Positions 1-5,597 of a stretch of 14,702 bases of DNA are shown here, one piece after another. Position numbers and translations under genes: made by a program. The notes beneath the pieces were generated by a model. The model was not told the DNA's origin. It was given only the letters and a program-made list of their open reading frames with translations, and did not search any database. The stretch is from CAZBWS01 sp964495705 (GTDB taxonomy: Bacteria > Pseudomonadota > Gammaproteobacteria > HTCC5015). The DNA is taken from positions 1 to 14,702 of the forward strand of contig CAZBWS010000064.1 of the NCBI GenBank assembly GCA_964495705.1. Direction: 5' to 3'. Every line of letters starts with the position of its first letter. The first letter of the stretch is position 1.

Positions 1-60
1 CCCTTTGCAAGGGCGATCTAGATAAAAAGGCTTCGCCGTTACAAACGGCTCCTACAGGTA
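1..60 (-). repeat. REP-like extragenic palindromic element
   Basis: Read on the minus strand this stretch begins CTGTAGGAGC, then carries a GCCGTT-TGT-AACGGC hairpin (plus positions 35-49), GGCGAAGCC (29-37, itself a small GGC/GCC dyad), ATCTAGAT (16-23) and a second short hairpin CCCTT-TGC-AAGGG (1-13). A GTAGGAGC head followed by a GGCGAAGCC-type stem and an ATCGC tail is the pattern of the REP elements dispersed by RAYT transposases in Pseudomonas and relatives. The element may begin before the window. No RAYT gene is in view. The family assignment is from memory of the motif; a genome-wide copy count would settle it. Confidence 0.6.
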
Positions 61-66
61 ATGAGC

Positions 67-666
67 ATGAAACTACGCGAAAACAAACTCGTTCTAGCCT
101 CGGGCAACCAAGGCAAGATTACCGAACTGCAATCCATTCTCGACCCACTCGGCGTTGAAGTTCTAGCTCAATCACGCTTCAATACTCCCGAAGCCGATGA
201 GTGTGGCTTAAGCTTTGTGGAAAATGCCATTATCAAGGCACGCAATGCCGCCGAGCACTCGGGTTGGGCCTCCGTCGCCGATGACTCTGGGCTGGAAGTG
301 GATTGCCTGCAGGGCGCGCCTGGAATCTATTCGGCGCGCTACTCTGGCGAGAACGCCACCGATGAAAGCAATAACCGCAAGCTATTATATGAGCTGCGCG
401 GCCAGCCTGCCGGCAAGCGCACGGCGCGCTTTCACTGCGCTCTAGCCCTATTTCGCTTCCCCAATGACGCGGCACCGTTAATTGTGCACGACACCTGGGA
501 GGGCGTTATCCTTGACACCCCGCGCGGCGAAAATGGCTTCGGCTATGACCCGCTGTTTTATATTCCCGAGCTGGACTGCACCTCTGCCGAGCTAGCCAAA
601 GATAAAAAGAACCAACTTAGCCATCGCGGCAAGGCCATGCGTAAGCTGCTGGAGCAGTTGCGCTAA
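67..666 (+). CDS. rdgB: XTP/dITP diphosphatase (RdgB/HAM1 family)
   Basis: Hydrolyses non-canonical purine nucleoside triphosphates (XTP, dITP, ITP) to the monophosphate plus pyrophosphate, keeping them out of DNA and RNA in the cytoplasm. The 199-residue protein has the family layout: substrate-loop SGNQGK at 12-17, the catalytic/metal ADDSGL at 71-76, PGIYSARYSG just after it, GFGYDPLF near 157-164, and the C-terminal LSHRGKAMRKL. E. coli RdgB is about 197 residues. I chose the ATG at 67 because AGG at 56-58 lies 8 nt before it. The in-frame ATG at 61 would leave only 2 nt to that AGG, so it is less likely but possible. The stop is followed directly by the hemW start, the same gene pair as in E. 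coli, so co-transcription is likely. The upstream flank is a REP-like element, so the promoter is probably outside the window. Confidence 0.95.
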   Translation: MKLRENKLVLASGNQGKITELQSILDPLGVEVLAQSRFNTPEADECGLSFVENAIIKARNAAEHSGWASVADDSGLEVDCLQGAPGIYSARYSGENATDESNNRKLLYELRGQPAGKRTARFHCALALFRFPNDAAPLIVHDTWEGVILDTPRGENGFGYDPLFYIPELDCTSAELAKDKKNQLSHRGKAMRKLLEQLR

Positions 667-1824
667 GTGCCCATTTACAGCCCATCCGCATTGCCCCTTT
701 CCCTGTACATCCATATTCCTTGGTGCGTGCAGAAATGCCCCTATTGCGACTTCAACTCCCATGAGCGCAAGCAACTGCCAGAGCAAGAATATGTGGATGC
801 CTTGCTGCGCGACCTAGATACTGAAATTGATGGCGCGCAGGGGCGCAAGCTCAGTAGTATCTTTTTCGGCGGTGGCACGCCAAGCTTGTTCAGCCCCCAG
901 GCGATCGGAAAAATACTTGAAGGTGTAAAACAACGCATTGTTTTTGAAGGTGATATCGAGATCACCTTGGAAGCCAACCCCGGCACAGTGGAAGCAGGTA
1001 AATTTGAAGGCTTTCGAGCCGCTGGCGTCAACCGTCTATCCATTGGTGTGCAAAGCTTTGATGCGGATATGTTGCCGCGCCTCGGCCGCATCCACGATGC
1101 GGCCGAGGCGATACGTGCGGCAGAATATGCCCACCAAGCGGGCTTTGCCGAGGCCAAGGGTTTTAACTTAGACCTGATGTTTGGCCTGCCCAGCCAAAGT
1201 ATTGCTGAAGCCCGCGCGGATATTCAGCAAGCTATAGACCTGCAACCGAGCCATATATCCCATTACCAGCTCACCTTAGAGCCCGGCACAGCATTTTTCT
1301 ATCGGCCGCCAGCACTGCCTAAAGATGACGACATATGGGAAATGCAGCGCGGCTGCCAAGAACTGCTATCCGAACATGGCTACGGGCACTATGAAGTATC
1401 TGCCTACGCTCAGCAGGGCAAACAATGCCTGCACAACCGCAACTATTGGCAGTTCGGCGACTACATCGGCATCGGCGCTGGCGCCCACGGCAAACTCACC
1501 TATGCGGATAAGGTAGTGCGACGCAGCAAGGTAAAAACTCCCGATAAGTTTATGCGCTACGCGGGGCAAAATGAATGCCTTGATGACAACAAAGCCGTCA
1601 GTATAGGCGAGCTGAGTTTTGAATTTATGATGAATGCTCTGCGTCTCAACCAAGGCTTTGCCCCCGTACTATTCCAACAGCGCACGGGACTGGCCTTAAA
1701 CAGCATCCAAGATAAATTAGATCATCTATCGCAAAAAGGCCTCTTAACTCTATCTGACCAACAAATACAGCCCACCGATCTAGGTGTTCGGTATTTAAAT
1801 GACGTTATGGCCGAGTTTCTTTAA
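667..1824 (+). CDS. hemW: Radical SAM heme chaperone HemW
   Basis: HemW proteins, once annotated as oxygen-independent coproporphyrinogen oxidases, bind heme and a [4Fe-4S] cluster and act as heme chaperones for respiratory enzymes. The sequence shows the radical SAM motif CxxxCxxC as C20, C24 and C27 after LSLYIHIPW, the SAM-binding GGGTPS at 68-73, and HNRNYW at 256-261 followed by GIGAGAHG. The HNxxYW motif is the signature separating HemW from true HemN. The 385 residues match the family's usual 375-400. The start is GTG at 667, immediately after the rdgB stop, with GGAG at 651-654 inside rdgB as a somewhat distant ribosome site. No later ATG precedes the conserved N-terminal strand, so this start is reasonable. 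It is probably translationally coupled to rdgB. No clear terminator follows. Confidence 0.94.
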   Translation: MPIYSPSALPLSLYIHIPWCVQKCPYCDFNSHERKQLPEQEYVDALLRDLDTEIDGAQGRKLSSIFFGGGTPSLFSPQAIGKILEGVKQRIVFEGDIEITLEANPGTVEAGKFEGFRAAGVNRLSIGVQSFDADMLPRLGRIHDAAEAIRAAEYAHQAGFAEAKGFNLDLMFGLPSQSIAEARADIQQAIDLQPSHISHYQLTLEPGTAFFYRPPALPKDDDIWEMQRGCQELLSEHGYGHYEVSAYAQQGKQCLHNRNYWQFGDYIGIGAGAHGKLTYADKVVRRSKVKTPDKFMRYAGQNECLDDNKAVSIGELSFEFMMNALRLNQGFAPVLFQQRTGLALNSIQDKLDHLSQKGLLTLSDQQIQPTDLGVRYLNDVMAEFL

Positions 1825-1941
1825 CTCTAATAAAATTGACATTAGACGCCAGCCACCAGCAGCTTGTTAAGCACTCAACTAAGATTTAATGTAACAGCGG
1901 CTCAACAGAGGTCGCGATTATTAAATTAAGTTGAGGCCCCC

Positions 1942-2142
1942 ATGTTTGCTGCCGATTTACGCGATGTTGAAATCACCTGTCCACACTGTAGTGCGCACTA
2001 TTTTATCAGCGCTGACCCCTCCGTCAGCGAACAAGAATATGTCGAAGACTGCCAAGTATGCTGCGCACCTATACTGCTACATTTACATGTAGATATGGTG
2101 AACGAGTTGATTCTTGTTGATACACAAAGGGAAAATTTTTAA
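1942..2142 (+). CDS. CPXCG-type cysteine-rich small protein
   Basis: A 66-residue protein resembling the CPXCG-motif cysteine-rich family (Cys_rich_CPXG). Two cysteine clusters are visible: C13-P-H-C16 and C37-Q-V-C40-C41, the latter in the typical DCxVCCxPI context. They are presumably a zinc-ribbon-like metal site, but no function is established for the family. The first knuckle reads CPHCS, so the Gly that gives the family its name is Ser here. The ATG is supported by GAGG at 1933-1936, 5 nt upstream. It is separated from hemW by 117 nt and converges with the minus-strand gene ending at 2146, with 3 nt between them. Confident as a gene and family member, with no role proposed. Confidence 0.82.
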   Translation: MFAADLRDVEITCPHCSAHYFISADPSVSEQEYVEDCQVCCAPILLHLHVDMVNELILVDTQRENF

Positions 2143-2145
2143 TAC

Positions 2146-2658
2146 CTAAATACCCTTCATCATCTCTTCGTTCTGTTTCATACGGTCATCCATAAGCTTT
2201 TGGACATTTTTTGCCTTGTCCATCATTTCCTTTACCCCTTCAGGGCTATAAGGGTTAGCCATACCTGAGTTAGTCGCTTGCTGCTCTTTTTCAGGCTCTG
2301 GCTCTGGCTCTGGGATTTTCGTAGCCGCTACCGTATTTCCGCGCAAATCCTTCCCACGAATAACCTCTATACCCTGCGCATCTGCAGAAGGCTTATCGCC
2401 AAAATGTGTCTGGCCATCAAGGGTTTTCCACTTGAAAAACAGCTTTTCTGGTTCTCCCTCAACGGCAGTCTTAGCCGTTTTTGCAATATTTGCAGGCTTG
2501 ACACTATCAATCATCCCATTTAGCTGAGACTTAATATTAGCGAAATTTTGACTATTAAAAATAGGTACCGGCTGACCAGTCAAGTACGCACCATAGCTTC
2601 CCAACCCCATAAAAATACCCAGCATTACAACTGCCTTAAACGCTATTTTTTTCCACAT
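2146..2658 (-). CDS. Membrane-anchored DUF4124-like protein
   Basis: A 170-residue protein with a single N-terminal hydrophobic segment at about 7-27 (an uncleaved anchor or signal peptide), so most of it should lie in the periplasm. Residues 74-103 (FFKWKTLDGQTHFGDKP and onward) look like a DUF4124 module, typically written as Y/F-[KR]-W-x-D-x-x-G-x-x-H-[FY]-[GS]-D-x-P. After this comes a Pro-Glu repeat at 116-124, encoded partly by three copies of a hexamer (GGCTCT on the plus strand, 2294-2311). A charged, Met-rich, probably helical tail follows at about 139-168. The start is supported by AAGGA at 2668-2672, about 9 nt before the ATG. Function unknown; DUF4124 proteins are mostly envelope proteins of unknown role. 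It is divergent from rpmE. Confidence 0.78.
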   Translation of the reverse strand: MWKKIAFKAVVMLGIFMGLGSYGAYLTGQPVPIFNSQNFANIKSQLNGMIDSVKPANIAKTAKTAVEGEPEKLFFKWKTLDGQTHFGDKPSADAQGIEVIRGKDLRGNTVAATKIPEPEPEPEKEQQATNSGMANPYSPEGVKEMMDKAKNVQKLMDDRMKQNEEMMKGI

Positions 2659-2676
2659 AGTAATATTTCCTTCTTA

Positions 2677-2695
2677 TATGATAATTATCATAATT
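2677..2695. promoter_or_regulatory. Fur-box-like AT-rich dyad
   Basis: The core ATGATAATTATCAT (2678-2691) is a perfect 14-bp palindrome, overlapped by a second perfect palindrome CATAATTATG at 2689-2698. The 19 bp at 2677-2695, read on the minus strand, match the E. coli Fur consensus GATAATGATAATCATTATC at 14 of 19 positions by my count. It lies just upstream of the ribosome site of the minus-strand gene and over its predicted transcription start, which is a repressor-like position. AT richness inflates such matches, so the regulator identity is tentative. Confidence 0.4.
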
Positions 2696-2721
2696 ATGCT
2701 CAACATATTTTGTTACGTCTA
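2693..2721 (-). promoter_or_regulatory. Candidate sigma70 promoter for the DUF4124-like gene
   Basis: On the minus strand TAGACG (plus 2716-2721, 4/6 to TTGACA) and CATAAT (plus 2693-2698, 5/6 to TATAAT) are separated by 17 bp. The predicted start near 2686 gives a leader of about 28 nt containing the ribosome site, and lies within the palindrome at 2678-2691. By eye only. Confidence 0.35.
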
Positions 2722-2770
2722 TTTAATCTCTCTAATTACCGCCGTCTATCGCAACAAGCCGAGAAAGAAC

Positions 2771-2799
2771 TTGCGATTTTCCAGCAAAGGTCGTATATT
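2771..2799 (+). promoter_or_regulatory. Candidate sigma70 promoter for rpmE
   Basis: TTGCGA (2771-2776, 4/6) and TATATT (2794-2799, 5/6) are separated by exactly 17 bp. Transcription would begin near 2806, giving a leader of about 32 nt that contains AGGG at 2826-2829, 8 nt before the rpmE ATG. Confidence 0.5.
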
Positions 2800-2837
2800 C
2801 CGCGTCCTTATTTATATTTAGCTCTAGGGCCAGCACC

Positions 2838-3041
2838 ATGCGCGCAGACATACATCCTAACTACAAGACATTAAAAGTTACATGCAGCTGCGGTAACGAA
2901 TTTGAAACTGGTTCTACTTTTGGCAAAGAAACCATGGCCATAGAAGTATGCTCTAAGTGCCACCCGTTCTATACGGGCAAGCAGAAGATCATGGATTCGG
3001 CTGGACAAGTTGACAAGTTCCGCAAACGTTTCAAGCGTTAA
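2838..3041 (+). CDS. rpmE: 50S ribosomal protein L31, zinc-binding type
   Basis: L31 sits at the central protuberance of the large ribosomal subunit and helps bridge it to the small subunit. The 67-residue sequence begins with the typical M-[KR]-A-D-I-H-P-x-Y and carries all four metal-ligand cysteines of the zinc-containing form: C16, C18, C38 and C41, the latter two in EVCSKCHPFYTG. The basic C-terminus DKFRKRFKR is also typical. It is therefore the primary zinc-binding L31, not the zinc-free paralogue that Zur induces. The ATG has AGGG 8 nt upstream. It appears to be a single-gene unit with its own promoter (2771-2799) and terminator (3062-3083). Confidence 0.97.
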   Translation: MRADIHPNYKTLKVTCSCGNEFETGSTFGKETMAIEVCSKCHPFYTGKQKIMDSAGQVDKFRKRFKR

Positions 3042-3061
3042 GTTGCTTTTGTTTCGAAAAG

Positions 3062-3083
3062 AGGCGCTTCTGCGCCTTTTTTT
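3062..3083 (+). terminator. Rho-independent terminator of rpmE
   Basis: The AGGCGC / GCGCCT stem (3062-3067 and 3072-3077) with a TTCT loop is followed directly by a run of seven T residues (3077-3083). It starts 20 nt after the rpmE stop. Confidence 0.88.
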
Positions 3084-3354
3084 GTGCCTATAACAAGCTG
3101 AAATCAAGTAATTACCTAAGTATCAGCCCCTCAACATCAACACTCACCCTGAAATACGTCTAGCTCTGGCGTGAAAGCCCACAAGCTGCACTTGTAAAAA
3201 CTCACTGAATACATGCTTTTATCGTGCATAAATGCATGAAATAAGTTATTTTACGCCCTCATTCTTGTAAGCGTCAGCAGTGTGCACTCAGCCTTGCGAA
3301 AACAGCATGCACTGACAACAAGACGCAACTTATTTTGACTTAATGTGAACGGCC
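3084..3354. other. Non-coding stretch upstream of maeB, with two small dyads
   Basis: No credible gene lies here on either strand. Two adjacent dyads are visible, TGCAT-AA-ATGCA at 3225-3236 and AAATAA-G-TTATTT at 3239-3251, about 100 nt before the maeB start. They could be a regulator site. I could not place a good -35/-10 pair. The ribosome site of maeB is also weak: nothing better than GAACGG just before the ATG. Confidence 0.4.
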
Positions 3355-4605
3355 ATGCAGAACGAAGACGATCTGAAAAAACGCGCTCTCGATTACCACG
3401 AACTTCCCAAGCCTGGAAAAATAGGCATCGAAGTAACAAAGTCTGCCTCTACTCAGGACGACCTTACACTCGCCTACTCACCAGGTGTGGCAGCCCCCGT
3501 GCGCGCTATCGCCAATGATGAGCAAGATGCTTACAAATACACCAACAAGGGCAACTTGGTATTGATCGTCACCGATGGCACTGCTGTTCTGGGCCTAGGC
3601 AACACTGGCGCTCTTGCCTCGAAGCCTGTCATGGAAGGTAAATCTTTATTATTCAAAATCTATGCAGATGTTGATGTATTCGACATTGAAGTGAAGTGCG
3701 ATAACTCCGAAGAATTTATCGAAACTGTTGCACGTATTGCCCCGGGATTTGGCGGCATCAACTTAGAAGACATTGCCGCGCCGCATTGCTTTGAAATAGA
3801 AAAGCGCTTGAAAAAGAAGCTGGATATTCCCGTTTTTCATGATGATCAGCATGGCACAGCTGTTATTACCGCTGCTGGCATGATGAATGCCTTGACCCTG
3901 CAAGAGAAAAAAATCGAAGACATTAAAGTGGTCTGCACAGGCGCAGGCGCTGCAGGTATTGCTTGCATGAAGATGCTAATGCATCTTGGCCTGAAAAAAG
4001 AAAACATCTATATGATCGACCGCAAGGGCGTCATTACTACAGACCGCACAGACTTAAATGAGCACAAGCAAGAATTTGCCAACCCGAATACAGATAAGCG
4101 CAGCCTAGAAGAGGCCATGACGGGGGCGGATGCTCTAGTTGGTGTATCTGGCCCAGGCATTATCACTCCAGAGATGATCAAGTCTATGGCTGATCGCCCC
4201 ATTGTCTTTGCTCTGTCTAACCCTGACCCAGAAATCTGGCCTCAAGAGGTCAAAGCCGTGCGTGACGACGCTATTGTCGCTACAGGTCGCTCTGACTTCC
4301 CCAACCAGGTTAATAATGTATTGGGCTTCCCCTATATCTTCCGTGGCGCACTGGATGTTCAGGCAACGACCATCAACTACGATATGTTGATTGCCTGTGT
4401 TGAAGCACTTTGCGACCTAACTCAGCAGCCCGTGCCTGCCGAAGTAATGAAGGCCTACGGTGTAGACAGCATGGAATTTGGCCCTGAGTACATTATCCCC
4501 AAGCCAAATGATCCTCGCTTAATTGAGATCCTGCCTCCGGCAATCAGCCGCGCGGCAATCAAGAGCAAGGTGGCACGCATTATCCCTGAGCACTTGGCAG
4601 ACTAG
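3355..4605 (+). CDS. maeB: NADP-dependent malic enzyme, short form
   Basis: Oxidatively decarboxylates malate to pyruvate and CO2, generating NAD(P)H in the cytoplasm. The 416-residue protein has the malic-enzyme N-terminal domain with catalytic Tyr41 (AYSPGVAAP) and Lys96 (MEGKSLLF), metal ligands in NLED (E138, D139) and FHDDQHGTA (D163/D164), and a Rossmann nucleotide loop GAGAAG at 196-201. SNPDPE follows near 288-293 and TGRSDFPNQVNN near 310-321. It stops where the phosphotransacetylase-like domain of E. coli MaeB (about 759 residues) would begin, so this is the stand-alone form common in Pseudomonas-type genomes. NADP preference is inferred from the family, not from a decisive residue. 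The ATG at 3355 is the first in frame after a stop. It is followed by a strong terminator, so it is probably monocistronic. Confidence 0.93.
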   Translation: MQNEDDLKKRALDYHELPKPGKIGIEVTKSASTQDDLTLAYSPGVAAPVRAIANDEQDAYKYTNKGNLVLIVTDGTAVLGLGNTGALASKPVMEGKSLLFKIYADVDVFDIEVKCDNSEEFIETVARIAPGFGGINLEDIAAPHCFEIEKRLKKKLDIPVFHDDQHGTAVITAAGMMNALTLQEKKIEDIKVVCTGAGAAGIACMKMLMHLGLKKENIYMIDRKGVITTDRTDLNEHKQEFANPNTDKRSLEEAMTGADALVGVSGPGIITPEMIKSMADRPIVFALSNPDPEIWPQEVKAVRDDAIVATGRSDFPNQVNNVLGFPYIFRGALDVQATTINYDMLIACVEALCDLTQQPVPAEVMKAYGVDSMEFGPEYIIPKPNDPRLIEILPPAISRAAIKSKVARIIPEHLAD

Positions 4606-4623
4606 GTGACAATGTAGTGCGCT

Positions 4624-4651
4624 AAAAACCCCGGCCAGACCGGGGTTTTTT
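4624..4651 (+). terminator. Rho-independent terminator of maeB
   Basis: An 11-bp perfect stem AAAAACCCCGG / CCGGGGTTTTT (4624-4634 and 4640-4650) with loop CCAGA ends in a T run. It lies 18 nt after the maeB stop and ends 13 nt before the start of the exonuclease gene. Confidence 0.92.
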
Positions 4652-4664
4652 ATGCTCTAACGAT

Positions 4665-5570
4665 ATGAATAATAAGCACGCCTATCTAATTGATTCCAGC
4701 ATCTATATCTACAGAGGCTGGCATACCGTGCCCGCCAACCGCTACGACCGTGACGGCAAGCTCGTCAACGCCCTACACGGCTATGCGGATATGCTACTAG
4801 CACTACTAGAATCAAAGCAGCCTGCATATATCGCCTGCGCCTTCGACAAGCGTATGAGTAACTGCTGGCGCCGCGAGATAGACTCTCGCTATAAAGCCCA
4901 CCGCCCAGAAACACCGCCCAGCTTGCGCAGTCAGTTCGCGCCCTGCCAAGAGCTCGCTGAACTAGCAGGGCTGGCAAATTTTGTCAGTGACCGCTACGAG
5001 GCCGATGACACCATTGGCACCCTAAGCCGCAGCTTGCGCAAACACGATGTTAATTGCACCATCATCACCGCCGACAAAGACCTGACGCAGCTAGTCCGCG
5101 ATGGCGACTTCTGGTGGGAGTTTTCACACAACAAGCTACTTGACAGCAAGGGCATAGAAAAGCTCTGGGGTGTCTACCCTACTCAAATTGCCGACTTGCT
5201 CGCCTTATGCGGGGACAAGGCTGACAATATCGAAGGCGTACCCGGCATTGGCGAAAAAACCGCTGCGCGTGTACTGGCAAAATACGGCAATATAGAAACC
5301 GTGCTCCACAATATCGATGCCATAGGCGAGATGAAATTCCGCGGCGCTATTCGCACTAAAAACCTCATCAAGATGCACCAAGACAAAGTGCGACTTGCCA
5401 AGCAATTGACTGTCATTAAAAACGACCCCAGTCTACCTGTCGACCCCAGCGCCTTATTGCCTGGGCATTATGATGTCGATGCACTACAGGCCTTTTTTCA
5501 ATACAACCAGCTTGAAAGCTTCCCTCACTGGTTAAATGCCCTTAACTGCTTGGCTCCACTCTCAGCTTAA
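4665..5570 (+). CDS. Stand-alone 5'-3' exonuclease / flap endonuclease (PolI-N domain, Xni-like)
   Basis: A 301-residue protein equivalent to the 5'-nuclease domain of DNA polymerase I without the polymerase. Such enzymes cut 5' flaps and single-stranded 5' ends during replication and repair. Visible metal-binding acids are D10 (LIDSS), D61 (AFDKR), E112/D114/D115 (EADD), D137/D139 (TADKD) and D184/D187 (GDKADN). The helix-hairpin-helix GVPGIGEKTA lies at 191-200. The basic RYKAHR at 75-80 is the usual DNA-contact motif. E. coli Xni (ExoIX) is about 251 residues, so this version is longer; I do not assign a symbol. The ATG at 4665 is required to keep D10, but no good ribosome site precedes it, and the maeB terminator ends only 13 nt upstream. 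It converges with the minus-strand PepSY gene, with 9 nt between stops. Confidence 0.88.
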   Translation: MNNKHAYLIDSSIYIYRGWHTVPANRYDRDGKLVNALHGYADMLLALLESKQPAYIACAFDKRMSNCWRREIDSRYKAHRPETPPSLRSQFAPCQELAELAGLANFVSDRYEADDTIGTLSRSLRKHDVNCTIITADKDLTQLVRDGDFWWEFSHNKLLDSKGIEKLWGVYPTQIADLLALCGDKADNIEGVPGIGEKTAARVLAKYGNIETVLHNIDAIGEMKFRGAIRTKNLIKMHQDKVRLAKQLTVIKNDPSLPVDPSALLPGHYDVDALQAFFQYNQLESFPHWLNALNCLAPLSA

Positions 5571-5578
5571 AGCGGTTA

Positions 5579-5597
5579 TTTAAGCCTTACGCTTAAA
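5579..5597. other. Hairpin at the convergent 3' ends
   Basis: TTTAAGC / GCTTAAA (5579-5585 and 5591-5597, loop CTTAC) forms a perfect 7-bp stem over the stop codon of the minus-strand PepSY gene. Neither strand has a T run after it, so it is at best a weak bidirectional terminator or a 3'-end stabiliser. Confidence 0.3.

Noticed and set aside
741..1157. 138-codon minus-strand open frame inside hemW
   Set aside because: Antisense to a strongly conserved gene; composition is that of a complementary-strand shadow, with no independent start signal.
667..1824. Annotating hemW as coproporphyrinogen III dehydrogenase (hemN)
   Set aside because: The HNxxYW motif, length under 400 residues and the rdgB neighbour identify HemW rather than true HemN.
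1836..1841. Perfect TTGACA after hemW as a promoter for the CPXCG gene
   Set aside because: No acceptable -10 hexamer lies 15-19 bp downstream (region 1857-1866 is GC-mixed with no TATAAT-like sequence).
2548..2874. 108-codon open frame on the plus strand across the rpmE upstream region
   Set aside because: It overlaps the DUF4124-like gene, both candidate promoters and the rpmE start, with no recognisable motif or ribosome site.
3251..3439. 62-codon minus-strand open frame upstream of maeB
   Set aside because: Extends into the maeB coding start in antisense, no ribosome site, no motif.
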